From NCBI GenBank assembly GCA_963778385.1, contig CAVZUA010000002.1, positions 310,001 through 374,000 on the forward strand: a DNA stretch of 64,000 bases, given 5' to 3'. This document shows positions 1 through 9,383 of the stretch, piece by piece; position 1 is the stretch's first letter; each line of letters begins with the position of its first letter. The notes under the pieces are model-generated. The model did no database searches. It was not told the origin of the DNA and saw nothing but the letters and a program-made list of their open reading frames with translations. The stretch is from DATARH01 sp963778385. GTDB taxonomy: Bacteria; Pseudomonadota; Alphaproteobacteria; ATCC43930; CGMCC-115725. The translations under genes were made by a program, and so were the position numbers.

Positions 1-680
1 CCCTTCACCTTCTCCTCGACCAGCTTGCGCAAATCGTCCTGAAAGCGGTCGTGCAGTTTCGCGGCGTCAAACTCGACAGCCCGCCGGTTGATGAGCGTCT
101 CGGCGATCTCGACCATTTCCGAGGCGATTTCGCTGTCCGGACGGTCGACGAATTCGGTGGGGGTCAATTCATCCTGTGTGCGCAGAGTCGAGATCATCAG
201 CCCGCCACGATACGGTTCGATCAGCGCCGGGCGCTCGCTGTCGCCCATCCGAATATGGCCGAGCGCGGCGCGGCCGCTGCGTTCCATCCCCAACCGCAGC
301 GCGTGCAACGTATCGGCCGCCAATTGCCCCTCGGGGTGGATGTAGCAGCTCGAATCGATGAAGAGCCGATCGACCTGATCGCGCGGCACGAATTGCTCGA
401 GATCGATGATGTTGCCGAGGCCGCTGCCGAGTTTGCCGAGATCGTCGTCGGTTATCGTCACATAACGCGACTTCTCGAACTCATAGCCTTTGACGATCGC
501 TTCGGCGGACACCACATCGCCGGTCCTGGCATCGACATATTGCTCGGTCACCGGGTTGCCGGTCCGCGCGCTCAGCGGGTCGAGCTTGATCCGCTTGGAG
601 CTATTCGTCGCCGCGGAGAGATAGATCGGGCACGACACCAGCGAAAGGCGCAATGACCCGTTCCAGACCGCTTCAGCCAT
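1..680 (-). CDS. ku: Ku protein, NHEJ DNA-end binding (3' end outside window)
   Basis: Bacterial Ku binds DNA double-strand ends as a ring-shaped homodimer and recruits LigD for non-homologous end joining. The start ATG is at 678-680; the reading begins MAEAVWNGSLRLSLVSCPI, the usual Ku N-terminus, followed by the YVD-RTGDVV and KGYEFEKSRYV segments typical of the Ku core (roughly residues 40-75) and a C-terminal part rich in EIASEMVEIAETLI. About 226 codons are visible and the frame is still open at base 1, so the C-terminal tail is missing. No ligD is in view; in Alphaproteobacteria it is often nearby, so it may lie beyond base 1. The threonine synthase-like gene upstream is co-directional but separated by 63 bp. 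Confidence 0.92.
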   Translation of the reverse strand, partial: MAEAVWNGSLRLSLVSCPIYLSAATNSSKRIKLDPLSARTGNPVTEQYVDARTGDVVSAEAIVKGYEFEKSRYVTITDDDLGKLGSGLGNIIDLEQFVPRDQVDRLFIDSSCYIHPEGQLAADTLHALRLGMERSGRAALGHIRMGDSERPALIEPYRGGLMISTLRTQDELTPTEFVDRPDSEIASEMVEIAETLINRRAVEFDAAKLHDRFQDDLRKLVEEKVK

Positions 681-743
681 TCCCCATTTCTCCGCAGTGA
701 CCGCCCGCACCCGCGTTATATAGCACGCTGTTTCGCCAGTGGA

Positions 744-2009
<1,266 letters not shown>

Positions 2010-2267
2010 GTCGCGCCCCTCGAAACGTCTCTGTTTTCGCTGATATCTGCAGGAAATTTACAGCCAAAGTCATCTCTTGTCGCATTGAGCGGCCATTACC
2101 CGCCGCCCGACAAGTCATGCCACGGGATTGCGGCGATTTCACCGGCGTTCCTGCAGAGGTGGGCTTATCGATCCGGCTCGGACGAAGCGGTAACCCGGTT
2201 TTGGCAGCGTCGAAGCGCGGCGCCAAGCTCGTACGGACAAACCGCCCTCGCACACGGATCGTGTTTC
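2010..2267. other. Intergenic region, no gene seen
   Basis: About 260 bp between two minus-strand genes. It holds the leader of the threonine synthase-like gene and the 3' flank of the flavin oxidoreductase gene. I see no convincing reading frame, hairpin terminator or operator. Confidence 0.5.
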
Positions 2268-3308
2268 CTAAAGCACCGCCTCCGCAACGACACGCATCGC
2301 CTGCGCGTCGGCGCCGGGCAGCACCAGCGTTCCGACCCAGCTGTCGGCGGCAAGCTGCTGCCAGGCCTGGAGGCGGTCCTTGATGCGTGCCGGCGGGCCG
2401 ACAAGGGAAATTTCGTCGATCAGCGAGGCGGGCACCGCGGCGGCCGCTTCCGCCCGTCGGCCGGCGAGGAAATGGTCCTGGATCGCGGCGGCTTCCGCCT
2501 CGTAGCCGAGGCGTTTGGCGAGGTCGTTGTAGAAATTGCGGCCGCGCGCGCCCATCCCGCCGATATAGAGCGCTAGGCCGGGGCGCAGCTGGTCGATGCA
2601 GGCCGACACATCGTCGCCGACGACGACCCGGACATAAGGGGCCAGATCGAAATCGTAGAAATTCCTGGGCTTCCCCGCCTTGGCGCGGCCTTCGAGGATC
2701 GGGCCGATCATCACATTCGGCTTGTAGGGCGACATGAAATACGGGAGCGCCCCGTCCGCGACTTCCCCCGCCGTCTGCAATCCGGAGGGTGAGATCGGCG
2801 CGGTGTAGATTTTCAGGCTTGGATCGCCTTGGCCGATGCTGCGCAGCGGCTTGCCGAGCCCGGTCGAGCCCGGTCCGGTATAGGGGATGTCATAATGCGC
2901 GCCATGATGCTCCAGCGGCGCCTTGCGCTCCAGGATCTGGCGGATGATCGAGATGTATTCGCGGGTACGCGCCTGCGGCCGACCGAACGGCACGCCGTGC
3001 CAGCCCTCGATGACCTGGGGCCCCGACGGGCCGATGCCGCACAGGAAGCGGTTGCCGCTGAGTGCCTGCAGCGACAACGCCGTCATCGCCGCGCAGGCCG
3101 GGGTGCGCGCCGGCATCTGCATGATGCCGGTGCCGGCCTTGATGCGGCTGGTGCGCGCCAGCACCCAGGTGACCGGCGTCACCGCATCGGTGCCGTAGGC
3201 CTCACCGGCCCAGACCGCGTCAAAGCCGAGCCGCTCGGCCTCCCAGACGAGGTCCATGCCGATACCGCCTTCGCTGGCGGAGAATTTCAGAGTGGTCGCG
3301 AGCTTCAT
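2268..3308 (-). CDS. LLM-class flavin-dependent oxidoreductase
   Basis: A 346-residue TIM-barrel protein of the bacterial luciferase-like (LLM) superfamily, which uses FMN or F420 for oxidation or monooxygenation of small molecules. Visible hallmarks are WEAERLGFDAVWAGEAYG near residues 22-40, the AGTGIMQMPARTP strand at about 58-70, and FLCGIGPSGPQVIEGWHG near 88-105. The C-terminal region (LVGPPARIKDRLQAW) is also typical. The ATG at 3306-3308 follows AAGGGCTCGGCCA. Its 5' leader carries a run of TTGGGG hexamers on the coding strand. The next gene upstream on the same strand (3514-4344) is another LLM enzyme, so the two may act together. Substrate unknown. Confidence 0.85.
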   Translation of the reverse strand: MKLATTLKFSASEGGIGMDLVWEAERLGFDAVWAGEAYGTDAVTPVTWVLARTSRIKAGTGIMQMPARTPACAAMTALSLQALSGNRFLCGIGPSGPQVIEGWHGVPFGRPQARTREYISIIRQILERKAPLEHHGAHYDIPYTGPGSTGLGKPLRSIGQGDPSLKIYTAPISPSGLQTAGEVADGALPYFMSPYKPNVMIGPILEGRAKAGKPRNFYDFDLAPYVRVVVGDDVSACIDQLRPGLALYIGGMGARGRNFYNDLAKRLGYEAEAAAIQDHFLAGRRAEAAAAVPASLIDEISLVGPPARIKDRLQAWQQLAADSWVGTLVLPGADAQAMRVVAEAVL

Positions 3309-3326
3309 TGGCCGAGCCCTTCAACA

Positions 3327-3361
3327 AACCCCAACCCCAACCCCAACCCCAACCCCAACCC
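3327..3361. repeat. Telomere-like AACCCC hexamer array
   Basis: Five perfect AACCCC units (3327-3356) plus a partial sixth. On the minus strand this reads as TTGGGG repeats directly upstream (about 20-50 bp) of the start codon at 3308, with enough G-tracts to form a G-quadruplex in the mRNA leader or non-template strand. Confidence 0.9.
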
Positions 3362-3486
3362 TCCCCCGCTGGCGGGGGAGGGGGATGGCTGCCGCCCGCA
3401 CAAATGAACTCCCTCCCCCGCTGGCGGGGGAGGGAGATGGCTGCCGCCCGCACAAATGAACTCCCTCCCCCGCTGGCGGGGGAGGG
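3361..3486. repeat. 52-bp tandem repeat with GC-rich hairpins
   Basis: Three copies of the dyad CTCCCCCGC-TG-GCGGGGGAG occur at 3361, 3413 and 3465, exactly 52 bp apart, with the spacer ATGGCTGCCGCCCGCACAAATGAACTC conserved between them (one G/A difference). The strong hairpins could stop or pause transcription between the two minus-strand LLM genes. The dyad belongs to the class of short palindromes scattered in alphaproteobacterial chromosomes. Confidence 0.9.
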
Positions 3487-3513
3487 TTGGGGTGGGGGCC
3501 ACGATGCGCCGGC

Positions 3514-4344
3514 TCATGCCAAGAACTCCCCAGCCGCTGCGGCAATACGTTCGACCGAGTGGAGCCAATCTTCGATTTCGCGGTCGAACGGCTCGACCAT
3601 GACGTGGTCGATACCGACCTCGGCAAAGCCCTGTAGCCGGGCCTTGAGCTCGTCTTCGCTCTTGCTGTCCCAGGCGGCGCGCAGCGACAACACGAAATCC
3701 GAGTCGGGCCGCTCGGCGCGCAATTGCACAACCAGCGGCTTTGCCTGTTGCGGTGTGGCGCGCGAGCCGTGCCAGCCGTCAAACCGCGCCGCGCGCTTGA
3801 GGGCCGGCTCCGAGGTGCCGCCGATCCAGATCGGGATCGGCTTTTCCGGCTTGGGCATCATGCGCATGTTGTCGACCTCCGCCGGGACCCAGCGCGTCGG
3901 GAAGGTGACGGGGTCGTCGCCCCACACCGCGCGCATCAGAGCGATGCCCTCGTCCATACGCCGGCCGCGCTCGTTGAACGGCACGCCGAGCGCGGCGAAT
4001 TCCGCCTCCATCCAGCCGACCCCGGCGCCGAGGATCAGCCGGCCGCCGGATAGGTTCTGCAGCGTCGCCAGCTCCTTGGCGAGCGGCAGCGGATGGCGCA
4101 TCGGCAGCACCAGCACGCTGGTGCCGAGACGCACGCAATTCGTATAGGCAGCGGCCCAGGTCAGCGTCAGCACTGGGTCGTAGAAATTGGGCGAGGGCGG
4201 GTACATCGCACCGGCCGGGACGATGATGTGCTCGCTGGTCCAGACATCGGCAAACCCCAGCGCCTCGGCCTGCATCGCGGCGCGCTTGATGCTGTCCGGC
4301 CCCGCCTTGCGGCCGATCTGAGGGAGATGTATTCCAACCCGCAT
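3514..4344 (-). CDS. LLM-class (F420-type) oxidoreductase
   Basis: A 276-residue luciferase-like TIM-barrel enzyme, the length of the TIGR03619-type F420-dependent group. It begins MRVGIHLPQIGRKAGPDSI; GFADVWTSEHIIVP follows at about 32-45, TSVLVLPMRHPLPLAKELATL near 75-95, and GGRLILGAGVGWMEAEFAALG near 99-120, all standard for the family. Start ATG is preceded by GAGGAGACAAAGAGGCG. It lies upstream of, and codirectional with, the LLM gene at 2268-3308, the two separated by a 205-bp repeat-filled gap. Whether F420 or FMN is used cannot be decided here. Confidence 0.85.
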   Translation of the reverse strand: MRVGIHLPQIGRKAGPDSIKRAAMQAEALGFADVWTSEHIIVPAGAMYPPSPNFYDPVLTLTWAAAYTNCVRLGTSVLVLPMRHPLPLAKELATLQNLSGGRLILGAGVGWMEAEFAALGVPFNERGRRMDEGIALMRAVWGDDPVTFPTRWVPAEVDNMRMMPKPEKPIPIWIGGTSEPALKRAARFDGWHGSRATPQQAKPLVVQLRAERPDSDFVLSLRAAWDSKSEDELKARLQGFAEVGIDHVMVEPFDREIEDWLHSVERIAAAAGEFLA

Positions 4345-4492
4345 CGCCTCTTTGTCTCCTCATTCACGCTCGAGCCGGGGCAAAGTGAGCCGCCGTCGGC
4401 TTGCTGGCAAGAAAGTTGCCGCGACAGGGATGGCGGGCCATGCTACAGCCAAGAATGATTGAGGGGTTCGCCCCGACCATGGGGAGACAAGC

Positions 4493-4651
4493 ATGAAAAC
4501 GTTGATGGCGTTTGCTTTCATCGTCGCATCGCTGGCGCTGAGCGTTGCCCTTTCGGCATGCTCGGACGAAGTCGGCGGGAACTACTACGAAAACGACATA
4601 CACGGCGGGTATCCCGGTCCCGGCACGCGCTCGCCGAACCGCGACAGCTAG
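4493..4651 (+). CDS. Small lipoprotein
   Basis: A 52-codon gene encoding MKTLMAFAFIVASLALSVAL then SAC, a clear lipoprotein signal with lipobox LSAC (Cys about residue 23), followed by a short polar tail with a tyrosine/glycine stretch. ATG 4493 follows GGGGAGACAAGC. No homologue is recognised; it resembles the small secreted tails common in Rhizobiales. Likely anchored in the outer or inner membrane. Confidence 0.6.
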   Translation: MKTLMAFAFIVASLALSVALSACSDEVGGNYYENDIHGGYPGPGTRSPNRDS

Positions 4652-4848
4652 GTTTTTCGCAGATGTGGCACCGGAGTCCGCCGCCATGTTTCGGCGGGAT
4701 GCCTGGTTGCGCGTCGCCACGCGCTAAGCGAAGGGTTGGCCTGTGCCGGCGGCGTAAAGCGACCGCCACCGGTGACGGAAGTTGACCGTCCCTGATCTGC
4801 GGTGATTACCTCCCTGCACCCGCCGCTGCCGACAGGGAGGCGCGACCC

Positions 4849-5871
4849 ATGATCATCGATTGCCACGGCCACTACACCACTTCGCCGCGCCAGCACGAGG
4901 CTTGGCGGACGCAGCAGATCGAGGCGCAAGCCGCCGGCAAAGCGCCGCCGCCGCGCCCGGCGATCACCGACGACGAGATCCGCGAGACGATCACCGGCGG
5001 GCAGCTCAAATTGCAACGCGAGCGCGGCACGGATTTGACGATCTTCTCGCCGCGCGCCGCCGGCATGGGACACCATCTTGGCGATGCCTCGACCAGCGAG
5101 GCCTGGGCCGCCGCCTGCAACAAGCTGATCCACCGCGTCTGCACGCTGTTTCCGAAGAATTTCATCGGCGTCGGGATGCTGCCGCAGAGCGCGCAAGTCA
5201 GCCCGAAGAACTGCCTCGCCGAGATCGACCGCTGCGTCAACGAATACGGGTTTGTCGGGGTCAATCTGAACCCCGATCCGTCAGGCGGGCATTGGCAGGA
5301 CCCGCCGCTCGGCGACCGCTATTGGTATCCGGTCTATGAAAAGATGGTGGAGTACGACATCCCGGCGATGGTGCATGTCAGCGCCGCGTGCAACCCGGCC
5401 TTTCACACCACCGGCTCGCACTATCTCAGCGGCGACACCACCGGGTTCAATCAGCTGATGACCTCGTCGGTGCTCAAGGATTTTCCGAGCATCAAGTTCA
5501 TCATCCCGCATGGCGGCGGCGCGGTGCCCTATCACTGGGGCCGCTATCGCGGGCTGGCGCAGGATGCCAAGCTCGGCCTGCTCAGCGAGTTGATGCTCAG
5601 CAATGTGTTTTTCGACACCTGCGTCTACCACCTGCCCGGCCAGGAGCTGCTGGCCAAGGTGATCCCGGTGGACAACATCCTCTTTGCCTCGGAGATGATC
5701 GGCGCGGTGCGCGGCATCGACCCCGAGACCGGGCACCATTACGACGACACCAAGCGCTATATCGACCAACTGCCGCTATCCGCCGCCGACAAGGCAAAGA
5801 TTTTCGAGGGCAACGCGCGGCGGATCTATGCCCGGCTGTCAGCGCAGATCGCGAAGCAGGCGGCAGCTTAG
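4849..5871 (+). CDS. ligJ: 4-oxalomesaconate hydratase (LigJ family amidohydrolase)
   Basis: A 340-residue Zn-dependent amidohydrolase-fold protein that closely follows LigJ of Sphingobium SYK-6, which hydrates 4-oxalomesaconate to 4-carboxy-4-hydroxy-2-oxoadipate in the protocatechuate 4,5-cleavage pathway. It opens MIIDCHGHYT with metal ligands H6 and H8; H176 (MVHVSAACNPA), H221 (IIPHGGGAVPYHWGR) and E282 (LFASEMIGAVRGIDP) correspond to LigJ metal and active-site residues, all offset by two. The sequence NLNPDPSGGHW and the C-terminal TGHHYDDTKRYID are diagnostic. GGGAGG precedes the ATG. No other lig genes are adjacent, so it is either a lone pathway member or works on a related keto-enol tricarboxylate. 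Confidence 0.88.
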   Translation: MIIDCHGHYTTSPRQHEAWRTQQIEAQAAGKAPPPRPAITDDEIRETITGGQLKLQRERGTDLTIFSPRAAGMGHHLGDASTSEAWAAACNKLIHRVCTLFPKNFIGVGMLPQSAQVSPKNCLAEIDRCVNEYGFVGVNLNPDPSGGHWQDPPLGDRYWYPVYEKMVEYDIPAMVHVSAACNPAFHTTGSHYLSGDTTGFNQLMTSSVLKDFPSIKFIIPHGGGAVPYHWGRYRGLAQDAKLGLLSELMLSNVFFDTCVYHLPGQELLAKVIPVDNILFASEMIGAVRGIDPETGHHYDDTKRYIDQLPLSAADKAKIFEGNARRIYARLSAQIAKQAAA

Positions 5872-5892
5872 ATCGCGGCCTATCAGTTCCTT

Positions 5893-5995
5893 TGCTCGTC
5901 ATGGCCGGGCTTGACCCGACCATTCACGCCTTATCGGCGGGCGCAGGCGGCACTTTCGTGGATGCCCGGAACAAGTCCGGGCATGACGGGATAAG
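5893..5995. repeat. Palindromic intergenic repeat
   Basis: Between convergent ends of ligJ and the PanE-like gene: CGTCATGGCCGGGCTTGACCC at the left and GTGGATGCCCGG-AACAAGT-CCGGGCATGACG at the right, giving a long imperfect hairpin. It belongs to the CGTCAT-CCGGG repeat family seen again near 14.6, 27.0, 31.4 and 60.2 kb. It may also end transcription from both sides. Confidence 0.7.
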
Positions 5996-6010
5996 CGATG
6001 TCGGCAACGA

Positions 6011-7069
6011 TCAATTCAGTCGCAGTTCCGAGATATGCCGCGGGTCCTGTTTGAGTTCGCCGCGCTCGACTTTCTTGACGATGTCGACGAGGTGTTCGTT
6101 GGCGCGGGCGTGAATGCCGACCTGCTCGCCCTCGCGCACCACAAAGCCGTTGAGAAATTCGATCTCGGTGCGGCGGCCCTTGGCCATGTCCTGGCCCATT
6201 GAGGGCCGCTGATCGGCGGCGCCACGCGGCGCATTCAGACGCTCGTGGTCGTATTCCTTCAACGCGGCGGCGTCGCCCTCGCCGGCCTTGGCGATGACCT
6301 CCGGCGACAGGTGGCCGATCTCTTCGAGCTTGTAGCCGCGCGCCTGGCCGATGCGGATCGCTTCGCTGCCGAGCCGCGCCTGGAAATGGCGGATCGCCTC
6401 GTTGTCGGCGCAATGCGAGCCGCTGAGCCCGGTGGCCGCGGAGACGCCGTTGGCCATCGTATTCTGGATCAGCTTGGTCCAGCGCTCGCCCCACAGATTG
6501 TCGGTGACCTTGGCGCTGTCGGCGGTCGACACGAGCCGGCAGACTTCATGCGCCCGCTCGGTGACGCGGCCGTTCGGCTCGCCGGTGCGGTAGACCGTGT
6601 GCCGGTCGCCGCCGACCAGCCCCCCGCGATGCACCTGCCCCGGCGCATGCAGCGCGACGCTGATATGGCTGGCGATGCAGCCCATCACCTTGCCCCAGCC
6701 GACGACGCCGGCGATGGTCTCCTCATTCATGCAGTTCTGCAGCGAGACGACATAGCCGCCGGGCGCCAGGTATTGCTTGATCAGCCGCGTCGCCCATTCG
6801 GTGTCATAGGATTTGACGCAGACAAAGGCGATGTCGACCGGCGCCTCCTTGGCGAGCTGCTGCGCCTCGGTCAGGTGCAGCGCACGGCATTTGACCGCGA
6901 ACGGCTCGGGTCCTTGATGATGGGTGATGCGCATGCCGTCGCGATTGATCGCCGCGACATTCTCGGGCCAGAAATCGATGAAGGTGACGTCCTCGCCGGC
7001 CTTTGCCATGTGCGCGCCGGTATAGCTGCCGACCGCGCCCGCCCCGACCACGACAATCCGCTTGCCCAT
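6011..7069 (-). CDS. Ketopantoate reductase / ApbA-PanE family oxidoreductase
   Basis: A 352-residue NAD(P)-dependent 2-ketoacid (ketopantoate) reductase family protein. The N-terminal Rossmann motif VVVGAGAVGSYTGA (residues about 5-18) binds NADP; a PGGYVVSLQNCMNEETI segment follows near 107-126; the C-terminal ApbA_C domain includes WTKLIQNTMANGVSAATGL with the catalytic-type lysine. Start taken at ATG 7067-7069 because GGGAGGAAAG lies just upstream; an upstream ATG in frame would add 17 unlikely residues. The last 80 residues (EFLNGFVVREGEQVGIHARANEHLVDIVK) match the PanE C-terminus. The catabolic surroundings suggest reduction of a 2-keto acid other than ketopantoate, but that is inference. 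Confidence 0.85.
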   Translation of the reverse strand: MGKRIVVVGAGAVGSYTGAHMAKAGEDVTFIDFWPENVAAINRDGMRITHHQGPEPFAVKCRALHLTEAQQLAKEAPVDIAFVCVKSYDTEWATRLIKQYLAPGGYVVSLQNCMNEETIAGVVGWGKVMGCIASHISVALHAPGQVHRGGLVGGDRHTVYRTGEPNGRVTERAHEVCRLVSTADSAKVTDNLWGERWTKLIQNTMANGVSAATGLSGSHCADNEAIRHFQARLGSEAIRIGQARGYKLEEIGHLSPEVIAKAGEGDAAALKEYDHERLNAPRGAADQRPSMGQDMAKGRRTEIEFLNGFVVREGEQVGIHARANEHLVDIVKKVERGELKQDPRHISELRLN

Positions 7070-7133
7070 CGCTTTCCTCCCGCTTCGCATTGTCCGGGAT
7101 CGTAGCCCGCTGTGTGGCAACGGACAAATGCGA

Positions 7134-7562
7134 TCAGGTCGGGGCGGCCTCCCAGGGATTGATCAACGGAATGCCGCAATTCGCGAAGTCACCAATATTA
7201 CGGGTTGCGATCGCCAAATTTCGGGATGCAGCAATCGCGGCGATAAATCCATCCGCCCCTCGCAAAGGTCGGCCGGCACGCTCGCGTCCGGCAATGAGTT
7301 CGCCGTAGACGGCGGCCGCTAACGCGTCAAACCCGAGGATGCGATCTTCAAGTATCTGCGTGCGATAATTGGCAAACAGCGCCTCGCGCTCGCTGCGACG
7401 CCGACTGAAAGGAAGCCGCGCCAAGCCATATCCGATCTCCGCGATACAGATGGTCGTCGTCGCCAGTTCGGGGATTGGAATGCCACGCAGCCACTCAAGC
7501 ACCGCTGAGGAAGGCGATGGCTGCATCACTTCCGAGATTACATTCGTATCGAGAACAATCAT
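7134..7562 (-). CDS. PIN-domain toxin, FitB/VapC type
   Basis: A 142-residue PIN ribonuclease toxin. It starts MIVLDTNVISEVM, with the first catalytic Asp at D5, and carries the ADGFIAAIAASRNLAIATRNIGDF segment where the later acidic residues of the PIN active site lie. It overlaps its antitoxin gene by 4 nt (ATGA at 7559-7562), the usual coupling. It resembles FitB of Neisseria and its many alphaproteobacterial relatives. Expected to cleave RNA when unbound; target unknown. Confidence 0.88.
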   Translation of the reverse strand: MIVLDTNVISEVMQPSPSSAVLEWLRGIPIPELATTTICIAEIGYGLARLPFSRRRSEREALFANYRTQILEDRILGFDALAAAVYGELIAGRERAGRPLRGADGFIAAIAASRNLAIATRNIGDFANCGIPLINPWEAAPT

Positions 7563-7804
7563 TCCTTGCTGAAGTCCGGCGGCGGACGGAATGGAAGGCG
7601 CGGCGGCAGATCGAGTTTAAAACCTCGCTTTGGACCGAACAGCTCCAAGGCGATATCCGCGGCATTCTTCGGCCGCTCGTGTTCCAGCGATTCGCGCAAG
7701 ATATTGCGCGCCTCTTCCTCCATCGAGTGGCCGTGTTGGGCGGCCCTTTGCTTGAGCTGGACCTTGAGCCGGTCGTCGAGCTTGCGGATTGTGATACTTG
7801 CCAT
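7559..7804 (-). CDS. FitA/VapB-type antitoxin
   Basis: An 81-residue antitoxin with an N-terminal ribbon-helix-helix: MASITIRKLDDRLKVQLKQRAAQHGHSMEEEARNIL is the pattern of the FitA family (DNA-binding strand at 3-7). The proline-rich acidic C-terminus (LDLPPRLPFRPPPDF) would wrap the PIN toxin. It precedes and overlaps the toxin gene, so the pair is translationally coupled and presumably autorepressed. Confidence 0.85.
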   Translation of the reverse strand: MASITIRKLDDRLKVQLKQRAAQHGHSMEEEARNILRESLEHERPKNAADIALELFGPKRGFKLDLPPRLPFRPPPDFSKE

Positions 7805-7981
7805 ATCGCAAATCCATCACTGCAATCACCTTGATCAGATGATTGCACTACCGCTTTTCAATCGCAACCCGACGCGCGGCTGCTTTGCCGGATAGGCGAT
7901 TGCCGGTCGCCGCCGATCGAGGCTATCAGTCGCGGCTCTGCCCAAAATGCGGGCAACATGAGAACCGGGAGGACGCGGCCG

Positions 7982-9244
7982 ATGCCGGATGCCGGCGGCA
8001 TGACCATGAGCGGCGCGGCGCAACACCGCGTCGTCGAGGGCCGCGGTGCCTGGGTCGCAGCTTGCGCGGCATTGGCGATCCTTGCCGTCTCCTACGGCTC
8101 GCCGCTGCTGATCGTGGTCGGGCTGAAGCCGATCACCGCCGGGCTCGATACCGCGCGGCAGGTGACCGCGCTCGCCGCCGCGCTGACTTGGGTGGGCACC
8201 GGCGCCGGCGGCATCCTGATGGGCTGGCTCGCCGATCGCATCGGCATCCGGCGGATCGTGATGTTCGGCGCGGTGATGATCGCCGCCGGGCTCGCCGTGT
8301 CGTCGATCGGCACGATCTGGGCGCTGTTTATCGGTCACGGGCTGCTGCTCGGCCTGCTCGGCAACGGTGCGATGTTTCCGCCGCTGCTGGTCTATGTCAG
8401 CCGCTGGTTCGACCGGCGCCGCGGCACCGCCTTGGCGCTGATCGCCTCGGGCCAATACATCGCCGGGATGGTGTGGCCGACCGTGTTCGAGCACGCCATG
8501 GCGAGCTATGGCTGGCAGGCGACGATGATCGCCTACGGCATCGTCGTGCTGATCGCGGTGCCGCCGCTCGCCCTGGTGTTCCTGCACCCGCCGCCGGAGC
8601 AGCCGCAGCTTGGCGAAGCCGACCGCGCCGGACGCAGCCGCGCCTCGGTGCTGGGGATGCGGCCGAACCTGGTGCTCGGCATCCTCTGCGCCGCGGGGTT
8701 CTGCTGTTGCGTGCCGATGGCGTTGCCGCAGAGCCATCTCGTCGCCTTCTGTACCGATGTCGGCGTCTCGCCGATGACCAGCGCGCTGATGCTGTCGGTG
8801 CTGCAGGCTTGCGCCTTCTGCAGCCGCCAGTTCTGGGGCTGGGTCGCCGACAAGCTCGGCGGGCTGGTGACACTGATCCTCGGCTCGGCCTGCCAGGCCA
8901 TGGCGATCGGCGCCTTCCTGCTGGCCAAGAACGAGGCCGGGCTGTTCGCGGTGTCAGCCGCGTTCGGGCTCGGCTTCAGCGGCATCGTGCCGGCCTATGT
9001 GCTGGTCGTGCGCGAGCTGTTCCCGTCCTTCGAAGCATCGTGGCGGGTGCCGATGGTGCTGTTCATCAGCATGGGCGGGATGGCGTTCGGCAGCTGGTTC
9101 GCCGGCGCGCTCTACGACCATTTCGGCTATTACGCGCCGGCCTTCGCGACCGGCGTGCTGTTCAACGTCTTCAACCTGACCCTGATCGGGTTCCTGCTGC
9201 TGCGCCAGGGCGTCAGGGGCGGGATGCGCCCGGCGATGGCTTGA
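7982..9244 (+). CDS. Major facilitator superfamily transporter
   Basis: A polytopic inner-membrane protein of about 420 residues with roughly twelve hydrophobic segments. The motif GWLADRIGIRR between TM2 and TM3 is the MFS signature loop; a second loop, WGWVADKLGG, follows in the C-terminal half. Start chosen at ATG 7982 because GGGAGG stands about 9 nt upstream; an in-frame ATG at 7958 lacks a site. It is a typical OFA/monocarboxylate-like MFS by feel (GLLLGLLGNGAMFPPLLVYVSRWF), but the substrate cannot be assigned. It is convergent with the alpha-hydroxy-acid oxidase gene. Confidence 0.85.
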   Translation: MPDAGGMTMSGAAQHRVVEGRGAWVAACAALAILAVSYGSPLLIVVGLKPITAGLDTARQVTALAAALTWVGTGAGGILMGWLADRIGIRRIVMFGAVMIAAGLAVSSIGTIWALFIGHGLLLGLLGNGAMFPPLLVYVSRWFDRRRGTALALIASGQYIAGMVWPTVFEHAMASYGWQATMIAYGIVVLIAVPPLALVFLHPPPEQPQLGEADRAGRSRASVLGMRPNLVLGILCAAGFCCCVPMALPQSHLVAFCTDVGVSPMTSALMLSVLQACAFCSRQFWGWVADKLGGLVTLILGSACQAMAIGAFLLAKNEAGLFAVSAAFGLGFSGIVPAYVLVVRELFPSFEASWRVPMVLFISMGGMAFGSWFAGALYDHFGYYAPAFATGVLFNVFNLTLIGFLLLRQGVRGGMRPAMA

Positions 9245-9383
9245 CCCCCTCACCCTCCCACGCCTGCGGCGTGGGTCCCTCCCTCTCCCGCAAGCGGGCA
9301 AGGGGTTTACTGGCGCCGGCGAATGCCCCTCTCCCGCAAGCGGGAGAGGGTGGCTCCGGGCGCAGCCCGGAGACGGGTGAGGG
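9245..9383. repeat. Clustered GC-rich palindromic repeats
   Basis: Two CTCTCCCGCAAGCGGG-type hairpins, one CCCACGCC-TGC-GGCGTGGG hairpin, and flanking CCCTCACCC / GGGTGAGGG ends make the whole 140-bp gap a large dyad. It sits between convergent genes and could act as a bidirectional terminator. Confidence 0.8.

Noticed and set aside
3361..3486. CRISPR-like array
   Set aside because: The 52-bp copies are identical over their whole length, including the part between the dyads, so there are no unique spacers and no cas genes.
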